A DNA stretch of 64,000 nt from Paragonimus westermani (Eukaryota; Platyhelminthes; Trematoda; Plagiorchiida; Troglotrematidae). Positions 10,324 through 22,090 of this stretch are shown here, in pieces. The notes beneath the pieces are model-generated. The model saw nothing but the letters and a program-made list of their open reading frames with translations, ran no database searches and was not told the DNA's origin. Location of the stretch: the NCBI GenBank assembly GCA_008508345.1, contig QNGE01003278.1, positions 22,125 to 86,124 of the forward strand, given 5' to 3'. Positions within the stretch are counted from its first letter, which is position 1. Every line of letters begins with the position of its first letter. The position numbers were made by a program, and so were the translations under genes.

Positions 10324-13300
10324 TGTTATTCTCAATATGTCTATCAGTAACATGTTAAACTCGACGCCCAAACTGTTTTACTTCATACGTACGAAATTTG
10401 GTACGCATATTTTACAACAAATACGCCAAAGGTTTTTTAGACGAAACTGTGCACTCGGAAAAGGAGTGAATTCCTTGGGAAACTCAATGAAAGGATTATT
10501 TAGCCGCATTTTATTCATATGGGAAAGTTGTTGGTAGAAAGCCTTTCACTCGTCGATTTTTCGAGTAAGTTTGACAGTTAGTTAGTCTTGTTCTATACCA
10601 ATGTGGTAGTGATTTTGCATGACAAAAATGTGCTTTCTTCGTTTTTCTGCGGTTGCCCCCATAAATATACTTCTAACCAAATATCTTTTAGACAGACATA
10701 AAGTGGCTTTCGGAAAAGACCGGTGAACATCTCGTGGGACGACATTGTAATAATTCGAAGAGATCAATTCCCAGTGCAAATGGTTATAAACTTATCACCT
10801 ACTGACCATTAAGTAAAACCGTTTAAAGTGGTCTGAAGAGTTCACAAATGTTAGTCCAAGATTATCTAAACACTGATTTACAAACTACGGTAGCCACTTT
10901 CATCAGACGATAACAGTACGGTTGTGTGCACAAAAGATTGTACAAACCCAACATTTCTTTCACGCTACTGCCCCCATAACAAGTGATGTCCGCGCAACAG
11001 TGACCTGCACCAGGCCGACAGGCACGCGCGAATTCGTCAAATTCATCCATAACAGACTGTACCTTGCGCGATCGGCTATCGCACATACTAACCAACGATT
11101 TTTTTCAGATTGTTTTCACAGATGCCTTTTTCAAGTGTAAACACATGACTGAAACGGCCGAGAGTAGCTGTTTGAAAATCGGTACGCTAGCCAGTTTTGC
11201 GGGGAACTGGGTAAAATAACACTACGTATGAAACGCCATCATTTTAGAAAATTTGCTGCGTCCTATCTCAGATGATCGACTTTTCTGTGTCACGTTATTT
11301 CAGCGTGAGTACGTATGAAAATAGAGTTTTACATCAACCGCATGGTGTCTTATCACACAGCCACAATCTGGACGTGCAAGTCAGATTCAACTTGCTCACC
11401 CACAACTTTGATTTGCAATTCAAATTAGGAAGTGAATAACCTTCGGCTAACCCAATATTCAAATGAGCAAATAAATCTGAAAAGATAAATTTACGAGTCT
11501 TGATCAGACGTCATAACGGACGACATTCACCTGGCATGCCCTTCTACAAAACACCGCACAAACACATTACTGACTTAAACCTCGTCTGTTTGCGGGAAAA
11601 GATGTGCGTCCTATTTAGGAACACAGTTAGAAGCGCGAACTGTGTATCGAATTCGGATCAAAAACGCTCTACAACATCAACCGCAATAGAATCACTGAGG
11701 AAAATAATTGAAATTAGCCAACAGTCAACTGCAGCGGATCCAGGTCGTTGATCGTGCGACGGGTCATTGGAAAACATTGTCTCTACAGTCATGCGCAGAC
11801 AAACGTGAAGACGAACATAACTCTGCTAGCACGTCATATTTTCTGTTGGATCGGAGGATAAAACAGTTAAGCTCTGCAGTTTTTCAGTGAATTGGCAAAG
11901 TGATCTACTTCAAGCTGGTAGTACTGACACGGTGAAGTCTGAAATAATGGCATAGAAACAGTACCTTCCCCAGTATTTTCCCTGCGACATCTGCTATCTC
12001 ACAGAGACAAGTTCTTAAAGCGATATGCAGTTTCTACTACGGATTTCCCAGTCTGTGAACTGAGCCCGGATTGATTAGGTGGCTTACGATCGCAACAGAC
12101 TTTTATCGCAAAGCCACACTACGAAGGCAACAGCCGATCTTTTAAATATCACTCAGACTTATAACTTTGGAATAGCGCACACGGGACAGTCAAGTAATTC
12201 GAGTTCAAACCATCCGGTAACTAACGTAGGGATGGTCCACTCGGTCACCAGCTTCTTTTTTTGAGAATATACAGATTAGTGGCACAAATGGATTCGTACA
12301 ATCCGTCATAGTCTTGGGTAAATGAACTGTTTAGGATTAAAACACTGAGTTCCCTTGATCCAGTTCACCAAAGCGATAAAAGACATACATCGCGAGATGT
12401 TGACATTTCGTTTACTCTCTTCAGTCACGAACGTAAAACATTAGAATATATAGGACATGCGGTTAGGATTATTATATACTGATACATTGTTTGAAAAGCG
12501 ACAGTAATCTTTTAACATCGTGGGCTCTGTTAAAAGTCTCACTAGTTTGCATTCTCTCAAATTGTAGGCTTTCATACAACGTTTAACCGAAGGTTATTGA
12601 ATATTACGTAATTGAGCTGGACAAAAAGGGATTTCACTCGAATAGCCAGGATCAGTAGGCCAGAACGCATGCAAAGCTTATTAGTTCTGGAAGTGGATGC
12701 ACCTGATGTACTGCAACCCACCGAACAGAGTCCTAATAGGCAGAAATATTCGCCAAAGGGTCACACCGGCTTCTATTAGGCTGAATTATTTGGTCACAAG
12801 CACACGCCACGTCAACGGGTAACGCAGACTGACAAAATACTGTCTAGTTCGGCTGGGTAAATTAAGTTACGGGATCGTATAACCGTTAATGCATTGACCA
12901 AACCCAAGATACGAAGGATACCAGCCTATCACAGTAATGAAGCTATGGATATTGGAAGAGAAAGCTGGTTTAGAAAGTTATAATGCCCATGGTCCGTATG
13001 TTTTCTACCGTTCAATACCTCAGGCAGTAATGACAGATGTCAGTGTTAGGTCATAATTAGAGAGAAAACTCCGATAATTCCGGTGCCCTCTGATGTTTGT
13101 CTCAACAAATAACTGAGTGAACTGTCCTCAGCTCAATCGTTTCCAACTAGTACAGTTGGACTGCATACCCCGCTTCATCATTTCAGATTGTGTAAGGTCC
13201 TGATGGCGTCTGCCGACCAAATACATCTGCGATAATGGCTGCATGTTCCGGTAAAGGGTGAATCACACAATGAAAGTGTATGAGTAGTCGTCCAATAAAA

Positions 13301-13497
13301 ATACAGTCCCGGTAAATTGAGGCTACAAACAGTCAGTATCCACTCCTACCGATCCAAAAGGCACTAGTACAGCATGATCACGCAAATGTTCTAACAACGA
13401 TCAGGATCGGTAACATCCCACAGTTACGAACAGCCTGTCCCGATCACTTTTTGTGAATGTCTTTATCGAACTGGTCTGTATATTCTGACTTTTTTGT
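10324..13497. other. Unassigned stretch
   Basis: No gene, RNA or element recognised in about 3.2 kb. Open frames are short and unstructured. Confidence 0.5.
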
Positions 13498-13758
13498 TCG
13501 AATCTTATATGTGTAAAACCGTCGCTGTCCGCACGGAGCAAGACTATACCGGTAGTGGAGCACAATGATGGTGTAACAGTAGGGTTCGAAACAAATAAAC
13601 TTGTTTCTGTAGAGAGACCTTACACATTGGTAGAGATGCAAATGACAACAGAACAGACAGCAAACAATCCATTTGCGATTCAACTTTATCAGGAATTAAC
13701 TACAAGTGAGCTACCGATGTTGGAACAAAGTAGTCATTGTGAGCCACCTTCAAGTTAA
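13498..13758 (+). CDS. Unassigned open frame, possible terminal exon
   Basis: An open frame of up to 87 codons ends at TAA 13756-13758. The last 60 residues are rich in E, T, Q and S (for example VERPYTLVEMQMTTEQ) and read like a disordered protein tail rather than random sequence. There is no convincing splice acceptor or start codon. I do not recognise it; chance is a real possibility. Confidence 0.15.
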   Translation, partial: SNLICVKPSLSARSKTIPVVEHNDGVTVGFETNKLVSVERPYTLVEMQMTTEQTANNPFAIQLYQELTTSELPMLEQSSHCEPPSS

Positions 13759-15634
13759 CAATGAGAAGACTAATTTCTTCAGTGTAGCTAAAGTCAGTAT
13801 TTTTCATGGTTTCACTGTGAAAAGCATCTGCCGGAGTCCATCGGCGTTTTCAAGTGACGTGAGGTCTCGGAAAGGTGAGGGTGGTGCGTCACATGGGCTC
13901 TACAAAAGCTGTTTCAATCCGTCGGCGATTGGAACGATTTACTAAGAACGCGGACACATACATGCCAGCTGTTAAAGTAATGTTTTACAACAGACCCGAT
14001 AACGTTTGAATCTTATTATTATTATTATCAATATTTGAAGTACGATTGATGACGTCAATAGTTGATTTAGTCTAAAATGGTGGAGAAGAACTCGACTGTA
14101 AAACTCACTTGGAAGAGGACAGCTTCAGCTATTGCAACTCGCTTGTGGGCACGTGTCCGCATGACCACATAAGAGGTGTGTGAGCCACGTGCACAGAAAA
14201 TCATGTGGTCGTGTAGATGTAATCTGTGATTGAAACCACCTAGACACGGACGAGTTGAATACATGTTTGTACTTTGTACACGTCGTTCTATTTGCCTCTC
14301 GGATTTTTACACCAACATCATTCAGAGGTGATAATTGTGCGTAACAATAACTTCATTCCATTCTTAGCTCGCTTCACTTTTGATTATTTTAGTATTGTTC
14401 ATGCATGCCCTCGAACACAACCAATGCCTGCGTTTTACGCTGCAGGTTACACGGGGACGGTAGAGACAACCTTGAGGAGCAATCAAATCACGTGTTATGA
14501 TCGCTCTGACCAATGGGCAATTCGAGTAGTCGGTCAATAGAACTAGCGCCACCAAGTATAGACGTGATTGGCTTGGCCGCGACACTCCCAACTTGTCGGT
14601 TGCGATTTTGAAACTAATTATGGGGCGAGAGTGAAACACTTTCCTTTGTTTAAGATACATACGTTTCATAAGATTGGTTTGGAAGCAGGCAAGCTGAAGA
14701 TAATGCCAGTAACCGCTCGTCAAAGTACAGTGAAGGTGTGCCATATATGGAAGCGATAATTAATGCATATCACGGCGCTCTAATTTTTGAAACTGTTCAT
14801 TGTCACATTAAAAATGGTCAGTTTGGCGTATGCGGAATCCTTTCATTGATATGCTCTCATCATACGATTTTACTTATAAATTCTGGGACGAAATAGCGCC
14901 GATAAACAATGTGATTTGACGGCGAGTGCCGTTGTCACATGTACAGCATCTGATGTCACCTATGGAAAACTGAGTGATTATGTATTGACCGAAGAGGGTT
15001 CAGCGTTTTAATGGATTGTTTCATTTTCAAACAGTAGGAAGAGGGAACTGAACTTATAGCTGAACGCAAACCCATGAACCACTGGGAGGCTAAACAGGAA
15101 TCCTTCAATTGTCCACAGTATATTATTTACAGGTTGTAATTGCGTACGCGGGGAGAAACACAATGGGTGTCCACAGGTTTACGGCAGGCAAATTGCGCTG
15201 ATATTAGAAACTAGAATCAATGTCATAGGTTTCCCGTCGAGATTAGTTGAGATACGCTGAAAATCCATTAAGAATTTATAGTCTGAAAACAGTTTTTGGG
15301 CATTCAATAATTGTGGTTATAGACAACTTTTCACTTCGGACTTAACATGCTTTCAATCAGGGTGAACGATAGAAAAGTTCACTTATCTATTAGGATGGGA
15401 TGGGTGTGAAGCAACACATTACTCTGGAGCTAGAACATCAACAGCCGATAATACGGGGGCAGAGGTAGAAGTTTCTTTCGACCTAGAAATTCCGGTAAAA
15501 CGAAGGTGTGTGTAGATTACTACAGACGTAGAACAGAGACACGTGATCAGGCCAGGCTCTTCTAAAGGCGGCATACAACTAGTGATCAGGAATCCGGAGT
15601 CCACTATCTCACTAACGTTGTAGTTTAGACCAAG
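13759..15634. other. Unassigned stretch
   Basis: No recognised gene. A short TTA/ATT run at about 13993-14010 could be an old retroelement tail. The Gag part of the Gypsy element starting near 15635 may reach into this stretch but is not readable. Confidence 0.45.
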
Positions 15635-15883
15635 GTGGCACCAACCGAAACACAAAATGTGTGCACTTTCAGTGCTTGGCCAACTTGCGAAAACATGTGC
15701 ACATCAGGTCTTCGCGATCACCGAAATCCAACTGAAAACACTGACATTGATCTTCCCGTCTTTCTACACCGCCATGGACAGCAGGCGACGTCGTTTCGTG
15801 GAGCAACAACAAAGCTATTCGTTGTCGACAGTTTGACGGGAAAGTTCCAAACAGTCTTATTTATGAAACCTCTGAGAAATTAA
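15635..15883 (+). pseudogene. Probable Gypsy Gag C-terminus with degenerate CHCC motif
   Basis: The open frame contains VCTFSAWPTCENMCTSG, with cysteines and aromatic residues spaced like the CHCC nucleocapsid motif of CsRn1/Boudicca-type fluke Gypsy elements, and then ATTKLFVVDSLTGKF, like the sequence just before their protease. The histidine and last cysteine are lost. It lies on the same strand and just upstream of the RT remnant at 16040-16340, which supports the reading. Similarity is short, so moderate confidence. Confidence 0.45.
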
Positions 15884-16039
15884 ATTTGTATATTTCATCA
15901 ACCATTAAATGTTCGACCGTTTTCTACGAGCTACACTTTTTTGCAACACCATATCATCACGGCTGGCTGACTTGTTTTGGTAAAATTCAGTCAGTCATTA
16001 ACGGATTAGTTGAAGATAGATGAGGTTGAATGTTTTCTG

Positions 16040-16340
16040 TTTGTCATCATCCGCCCGTGGTAAAACCACGGGATTTCGCCTTTATGCATAGGGCTAAACA
16101 CCGGTGCTCATGTGCAGATTATCATGTTCTTAAGATAATCAAGACATTACTGTCAGCTTTCTTGGCAACTATATATTCTTGAAGATCGATCTGGCTGGTA
16201 CCACTCACCAGGTCTCATTTGCCGACAAAGTTATCACTAAGATACAATCACCGGTTTATTCGGACTTCCAAGTATACCGCCTAGGATTGCATAAAGCCTC
16301 ACAAACAGTTTACCCTCTCATTTACACAATAAAGGTACAT
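16040..16340 (+). pseudogene. Gypsy reverse transcriptase remnant
   Basis: Across frames the sequence gives CADYHVLKIIKTLLSAFL, then GNYIFLKIDLAGTTHQVSF (catalytic Asp block, normally KIDL..AYHQI) and YRLGLHKASQTVYPLIYTI (normally MPFGL.NA.QTFQ). It belongs to the same decayed element as the pieces at 15635-15883 and 16950-17400. The second half of the RT, with the YxDD motif, is not readable. Confidence 0.7.
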
Positions 16341-16949
16341 TGCCCACAACCGTGAGGTTACGACATCTCGACTCGAACACTGAATTAATTAAAGCCGATG
16401 ATATTTCAGAAACCGCAGTCGGACATTTTTTTCACCAACACATCGCACAAATGAAAACTCGCCATCCTTCTTCGCTGGAGGTCAACCTCTGAAAAAATAT
16501 GACTACGGTTGCGAGCTGTTAACTATCTGCTCAGTCATTCGTCATTCCCGACACGTTCTCGAAAGAAGCCATTGGTTGCTGTACTCCGTAATCCACCCGA
16601 AAGTCATTCGCCTGCGAACTTTGACAAATTAAACTGCGCGGTTGACCTTCCGTCAGAAGCATGCCACATTTCTGATGGCAAGGCCTTACGGTTGATTGCT
16701 CCACTCCGAACGCTATTTAACCGGTCTAACTTCTGGAAACTAAACGCTGCGCTTCCCGCCAGCAGTCAATGTTGCGCTTAACCTATCAACAACTGCAACC
16801 ACCTGTTGGCATGATCGTAGGCGACGGTTACGCTGGATATTCGTGTTGAGTATTTGTGCGCCTTTACTATGAGATGACTCGAAGTTATACCAACTTACAC
16901 ATTCTTTCAGAAGGACCGTTATCAAGTAACCTTGGTCTGAGATGTAGAA
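16341..16949 (+). other. Interior of the decayed Gypsy element, unreadable
   Basis: By position this should hold the end of the RT and RNase H of the element flanking it on both sides. Open frames here (for example 16509-16781) carry no motif I can assign. Confidence 0.4.
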
Positions 16950-17400
16950 TGACATCTGGAATTCGACACGCGCTTGTGTAGCATGTCAACTGGCTACAAT
17001 ACACGATTACGTAATAGCCTCGATTGGCCGATATTCATCAGTGACGTCTCCACTATTCCGCTAAAACATCGACATCGTGACTTCTCTACCGCCGTCTAAC
17101 TGTACGTCCCAGAACCTGACGGTGAACGATCACATCATTCGTCAGTCAAAGCCATCCTGCTTTCCAACGTTACCGCTGACACGGTCTCGTAAATTTCCAC
17201 CAGTCTTAGCAACACCACGTGATTCTATCTCGAGTGCGACAACCGATTGTGATTTCCAATTTAAAAATGATCAAGTCGCGGAAACACTCAATACCTTAGG
17301 ATGCTACGAATTCAGCTGAACGCTTTCAATGATAACTCAGAGCATAGCCCAGTGCGATTAACTCACCCAGCTGAACAGAAGCACTGATACTGTGTCCACT
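16950..17400 (+). pseudogene. Gypsy integrase remnant
   Basis: The sequence reads TRACVACQLATIHDYV (end of the HHCC zinc domain), then NIDIVTSLPPSN (first catalytic Asp region, normally IDIVGPLPPS), then in another frame LLSNVTADTVS, and finally ISSATTDCDFQFKN (second catalytic Asp, normally TTDRG.QFE) with AETLNTLGC. One stop lies at 17063-17065 and at least two frameshifts break the frame. The catalytic Glu region is not seen. Sequence to about 17700 may be the integrase C-terminus. Confidence 0.65.
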
Positions 17401-18229
17401 AAGCACCCGCGTAACCCTCGCGACTGTCCCTTATGCTTTCGGTACCAAAGTTCTTTACTCCCAACTAGCAGGTTTTTCTGGGAGTTATTTGTCCACCGCC
17501 GTGATCAACTGCATAAATTATATTACTTTTCGTCGACAAATCGCTGTGGAAATGCGTCATTATGTGCAGACTGGTGCCGAGCAGCACGAACACGATGGTT
17601 TGTTACCCAACATACGCGATTTGTGCGAGTGGACGGTTGGCAATGTCTTTCGTAATGTCCTCAGAAATGTTTTTTATACGTCAACGGTGAGGTCACGTTC
17701 ATAGCAGACATCAACTGGAATAACACCTAACTACAATTAACTGCTTCAGACCTGTGCACAGTGACTACCCCGACATGTTATTGCAGTTGGGTTCTGTAAT
17801 ATCACTCACCCAGCCTTCGGTTACTGGAGCTCTTGTCAGCACATCAGGCGGACCTATTCTAGAATCTTGTTGCCTACGCCGCCAGTTTTCCTTATTACTC
17901 GTTCTGGACACAAAGTGAATTAGCTGGAGCATTCCTTAACATTCGCAAACGTGGCATTATTCAACATACAGTACCGGAAACACGTTGTAAACAGCAAAAT
18001 TATGTGTTCATCGTTTACCAAAAATTGCCAGAGGGGTGATGGTAGAGTTGTCTAGAATGTAGCAAGGAGGCAATCTAGCTAAATTTTGGTCAGAACTGAC
18101 CTGCTGGTCGTCACATGAACTAGTTAGTTTGTTGGTTACCGAGCAATATCGAATCGTGATTGTTAGAGTAACCACGGCGGGCTGGAGACAACAATAACGG
18201 TGACGCGATGTCAAAATTCAGGTGAACAG
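17401..18229. other. Unassigned stretch, possibly the 3' end of the Gypsy element
   Basis: Two overlapping open frames at 17392-17704 follow the integrase remnant but show no motif. No LTR pair could be matched by eye around the element. Confidence 0.4.
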
Positions 18230-18435
18230 CTCAAAATATCGAACTTGGATAGGTACGACTGAGTGAATAATAGCAGGTTATACTTCCAATTTGTTTTATA
18301 TAAGTAAAATCTAACCTGAAGATGTCGCCTGCTCTGCAGTGATATCTGATTCCGTACACGGAAAGACCGCTAACAACCGTTGTGTAGTTTGCAAACGAAA
18401 TGTATTGATTAGTAAAGAATTCGATCGTCAGAAAT

Positions 18436-18505
18436 CCTGATAGCAGCTGGATTTGAACCGTGTCAAGACGCGGCAAACGCTCTACCAGCTCGAGCTACGA
18501 AGCCA
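18436..18505 (-). repeat. tRNA-like sequence, probable head of a SINE
   Basis: Reading leftward, TAGCTCGAGCTGGTA (18496-18482) resembles a pol III A box with one extra base and forms a GCTC/GAGC D-stem. GGTTCAAATCC (18458-18448) matches the B box, at about the right distance. The anticodon arm and acceptor stem do not fold properly, so it is not a working tRNA gene. About 200 bases to its left (to about 18230) may be the SINE body. Confidence 0.55.
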
Positions 18506-18691
18506 GCCTGGGTGCTCTGACTGTTTCGTTCAACTAATTATGGGGCCAGACATAAATGATCCTTGTTATAATATCACGCTGTAAAAGTGTATAGCGCAGC
18601 CTGTACAGACCAGCCATAACAATAAATCTGTTTGGTACGCAATTTGGAAACGACTAAGTCAAATGACGTTGTTCGCATACTGAATACTCAC

Positions 18692-18778
18692 CGACCAGAA
18701 TAAGCTTCACCTTGAGTTCCTCGGAAACTCCGAAGGCTCGTTCAAGAAGGCTATATTGACATTCGTTTGGAAACAAAC
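18692..18778 (-). CDS. Candidate internal exon of an unidentified gene
   Basis: An 87-base open segment is followed by a textbook donor (G, then GTGAGT) and preceded by a weak acceptor (CTCTGCTGAAG). It encodes 28 full codons with split codons at both ends, including LLERAFGVSEELKVKLILV. No other exon of the gene could be placed. The ending resembles the beta strand before many P-loops, but no P-loop follows in the exon and I cannot name the family. Confidence 0.3.
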
Positions 18779-19899
18779 CTTCAGCAGAGACCGTTGGAGA
18801 TGGTTACTCGTATCTGTGAATTTACCATGCAGAGCAAGCGTGTAATGTTGTTGACATCATGATTCCCCAAAACGCAGTCGTCGTAGGAGGTAAGCAGAGC
18901 GATCCAGTGGAAAATAACCACCAGGTGCAAATTCACTGTTAGTTAGGATAAGAAGTGCAGATACTCCGATGTCCGTCGTAAAATGAATATATATGGTTGG
19001 TACAAACGCAGAAAACCTGCCGGTTTTTTTATCGGTTCCCTTTTGCACCTCAGAAAACCGCAGCATTATGAAACCCGTCAGCAAATCAGACGTAAGAAAA
19101 CCAACACTAATAACTCCCCGATTAACTCATCACTCATGGGCACCTTTAACGAGGTCAGAAACAAACGTTGATAAGACTATTCAAATGTCACCTCTCCCAT
19201 CTTCCCTGTGGAAGGGGGTGTGACCACTTCAAAGGGCAAGCTAATATGATAATTTAGGAAAAGTGCTCAGGCAAGAAACCATGACCTGGAATTTTGTTGT
19301 TCCAGTAAGTTAAGCTCCAGAGCCAATTCGGTATCATGTGGAGAACTGAGAGTAACGTCGCAACTAAACATAGCTTGTCATCTACAATCAGGCAGACCGG
19401 TTCGGGATTGTTGAGCTGTTCCTAAAAGGGCACATTCATCCATCAAGTCGTCAATACAAACTGTGGTCACGTGGACCATCTTTACAACAACCTCACCAAG
19501 AATGCAACCACGAGCCAAGAAAACCAACATCGACCATTCTTTGATACGAACATTTCCTATTTCCTTAATTTCACCGGTCAAGTGTTTTTTGTGAGTTCCA
19601 CACAGAGTCTTCGTAAGTTTACTTTTTAGTTGACAACAGCCAATGTGGCGAACAATTGTTTTCGATCATACTTTCTCAAGTCAATACAGTTTCGTCAAGA
19701 AGTCATGACACACCGCAGAAAAAACAAGTGACTGTTAACGCATAACAATAAAGGCTACTACTGGACTCCACACAATAATTGGTTAGACACGGACCGGACG
19801 TAGACTGGATGTTGCATCACACGATCAGAGGCGAATGCTTGTGTGGTAAGACTGGATGTGATCGACCTGTGGCAAAGACTGAATAAATTACGTTTGAGA
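18779..19899. other. Unassigned stretch
   Basis: A minus-strand open frame from about 19660 down to 19378 (about 90 codons, including KEWSMLVFLARGC) has no recognisable domain. Otherwise nothing. Confidence 0.4.
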
Positions 19900-20790
19900 G
19901 CATAGGTTAAGGTTGTGTTATCTGATTGCAATCGATTCGGCGGTCGCCAGAATGCGCCGACTGACTGTTTTCCGTTGAGTGCTGACAAATATGTAGACAA
20001 CCCGGAATGCATTGTTGACGTCTGTGCGATAATCGGTGTCAGCTAGATGTGCAACAATGGCGCTAATAATTGGTTTACGACAACCGATTCCGATCCCAGG
20101 TGGTTGATATACGTTGTTCCTTTTCGAAAAGCGCCTAATCATTCGACCACCAGCATGAAAATTAACACACAAGCATTGACTAATCGTGGGCAGGTAGCTT
20201 GTATTTCGGGCTCAATCCTATCGTAAGCATTATTGTCAACCAACTTCTTAAGGCTGCCGCTGGAAAGGTGCGACTAACTGACCGGTACATGCACCAATTT
20301 AACTGACCTGTTTAGACGGGAAGTTTATAAGCTCGTCACTTTTCAGCTGTGGGCATTAACTCATGCGGCGTTAGGGCCTTCATAATTAAAGTGATGAACG
20401 GCTCCGGATAAACGTATCCCTCAAGAGGTTTTGAACAGTTTCCAGTTCCTGATCTACTGCGTTATTGGAACAAATCATTCCTAGACTATTTGCTAGGCAG
20501 TGGACTACATTTCGTTCCTGTTTAAAGAACACGAAACTGTTGACATTGGTGTATTGACCCACCACGTAGGGTTGCGATATACCGACCGACTCAGTGTACT
20601 GCCTCGACGTCTGGTCAATTTGATATTTAAGAACCGGAACTCGTCGTCAGATTAGTCATCTGAGATGAAGTGTACTAAAACGGGTACAGCATTAGGAATC
20701 TCAAGGACGGTTGTTGACTCATTCTGCGATTAGATAACAACAAATATATCGTACACGTAGCAGTACTGCTATAACCCTACCAGCAGTGCG
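19900..20790 (-). pseudogene. Penelope-like element: end of RT and GIY-YIG region
   Basis: Reading leftward, near 20759-20733 the RT active site appears as YVYDIFVVI; the family has Y-x-D-D, so the first Asp is now Tyr. Then come DDEFRFLNIKL and SVYRNPTW, typical of Penelope RTs, and after a frameshift QERNVVHCLANSLG and NNAVDQELETVQNLLRD. The linker (TFPAAALRSWL, YKLPAH) leads to a broken GIY-YIG domain: GGRMIRRFSKRN, PIISAIVAHLADTDY and NNAFRVVYI with LATAESIAIR. Stops and shifts separate these blocks. It is a different copy from the one at 5761-6268 and on the opposite strand; both lack the RT N-terminus. Confidence 0.82.
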
Positions 20791-21261
20791 GAATCAGAAC
20801 ACGAGACTCGAGAGCATACTCTGGATTTCTGCCACTCCGAATGTCAGGTTAACCACAAATGTGACCAGACTAACAATCAACCAATCAGCAACCTATTGAT
20901 CCAATTTAACCAGACCACCAACGGGTGGCAAGACCAGTAAGCAGGCGATAAGATAAAAACACCGACCATCTGCAGAAGTGAGAACGCGTCCGCAACATCT
21001 CCATTTTCAACAAAAGAGTTACTCACATGTAGTAAGAGTGGTTTCTGGGGTTAACACTTTCACGTCCAATTGTTTGGCGAACACGATTAGATCTGCAAAG
21101 ATCCAGAGTAGCTGAAGTACCTGGGAGTGTTTGTCATGTTGACGTTAACGAGAACGTATCTAGCAATATGTCAATGGGTAGCTGATTGTTGTTCCGTTGG
21201 CATTCCTGGCTATCATCAGCTCGCTATCCCAAGTGACGTCTCCAGATAAAGTTTCCAACCC
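20791..21261. other. Unassigned stretch between two minus-strand retroelements
   Basis: May hold older parts of the Penelope-like RT, but no motif is readable. Confidence 0.4.
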
Positions 21262-22085
21262 TTATTCGATAGGCAACATTGTCCTCACGACTGACGATTG
21301 GACCTGGTAATTAAGTTTCTCCAGCGTGACGCACATTCCGCAATTCGATTGCATCTCTCGGTCGGAAATAACTGGGACGTGTTCCATGATGCCTGTTGAA
21401 CTGCGCCTTTGTCGACCTCTTTCTTTCTGTTGGAAGGATCTTTGGCCGCATGACGCCAAGTGGAATCCTTGACTGTCGTCTCAAAAATGCTTCTGCCGGT
21501 GAATGTTGTTTCGGTATCGCTGGGTTAACTGTTGAACGGTAGGCTCTCAGAAAAACATCAGTCATTTCCCGTACTTTACCTTCTTGCAATTTTCGTAAGA
21601 CCCTCTTAATAACGTCTACAAATCTCTCCATTTGGCCATTAGACTGTGGGTGATAAGCTCCAATGCCGTACCAGGATGCATCTGAAGCAACAATTATTAT
21701 TTCGGGTCATAATGGAGCAAAAGCAAATTGGAGATCGAAATTTGTTCGATACGTACGAACGAATACTGGCGAGCTTCTGAACACAGTCATGGACAATAAT
21801 TTGTAAGTGGATGATCCAATGGTGCATGAGCATCATGCATATAAGGCACGGGATTATCGTAATAGTTTACCAGGTCTAGGTACGATTCGAGGGTAGTCTT
21901 ATCTGATGGTGGGGACATTTCTGTTATAGCGTTCATCTTTTCTGGATCAGGCCTACCACCCTACAGGCCGATAAAGAAACACAAGTATTAAATACTTTCC
22001 ATGAAGGAGCATTTGTTGGACTTGACGCAGAAACCATACTCTTCAATGTATTTAAAAACCGAAGCAAGGTGTGATTGGTGATCTT
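21262..22085 (-). pseudogene. Gypsy Pol fragment: RT end, truncated RNase H fused to integrase C-half
   Basis: Reading leftward from 22085: MKDHQSHLASVFKYIEEYGF and CVKSNKCSFME (RT palm and thumb), GRPDPEKMNAITEMSPPSDK and SYLDLVNYY (connection domain), then IIVASDASWYGIGA (start of RNase H with its first catalytic Asp). At 21656-21668 this runs in frame into YHPQSNGQMERFVDVIKRVL, the integrase stretch with the catalytic Glu, followed by RAYRSTVNPAIPKQHSPAEA to about 21311 and a degraded tail. Most of RNase H and the first half of integrase are thus missing. Stops occur in the RT part and one frameshift precedes RNase H. Confidence 0.85.
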
Positions 22086-22090
22086 TCATT

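Noticed and set aside
18436..18505. Functional tRNA gene
   Set aside because: Extra base in the A box and no proper anticodon or acceptor stem.
19378..19660. About 90-codon minus open frame with KEWSMLVFLARGC
   Set aside because: No start with context, no splice sites, no recognisable domain; kept only as a remark.
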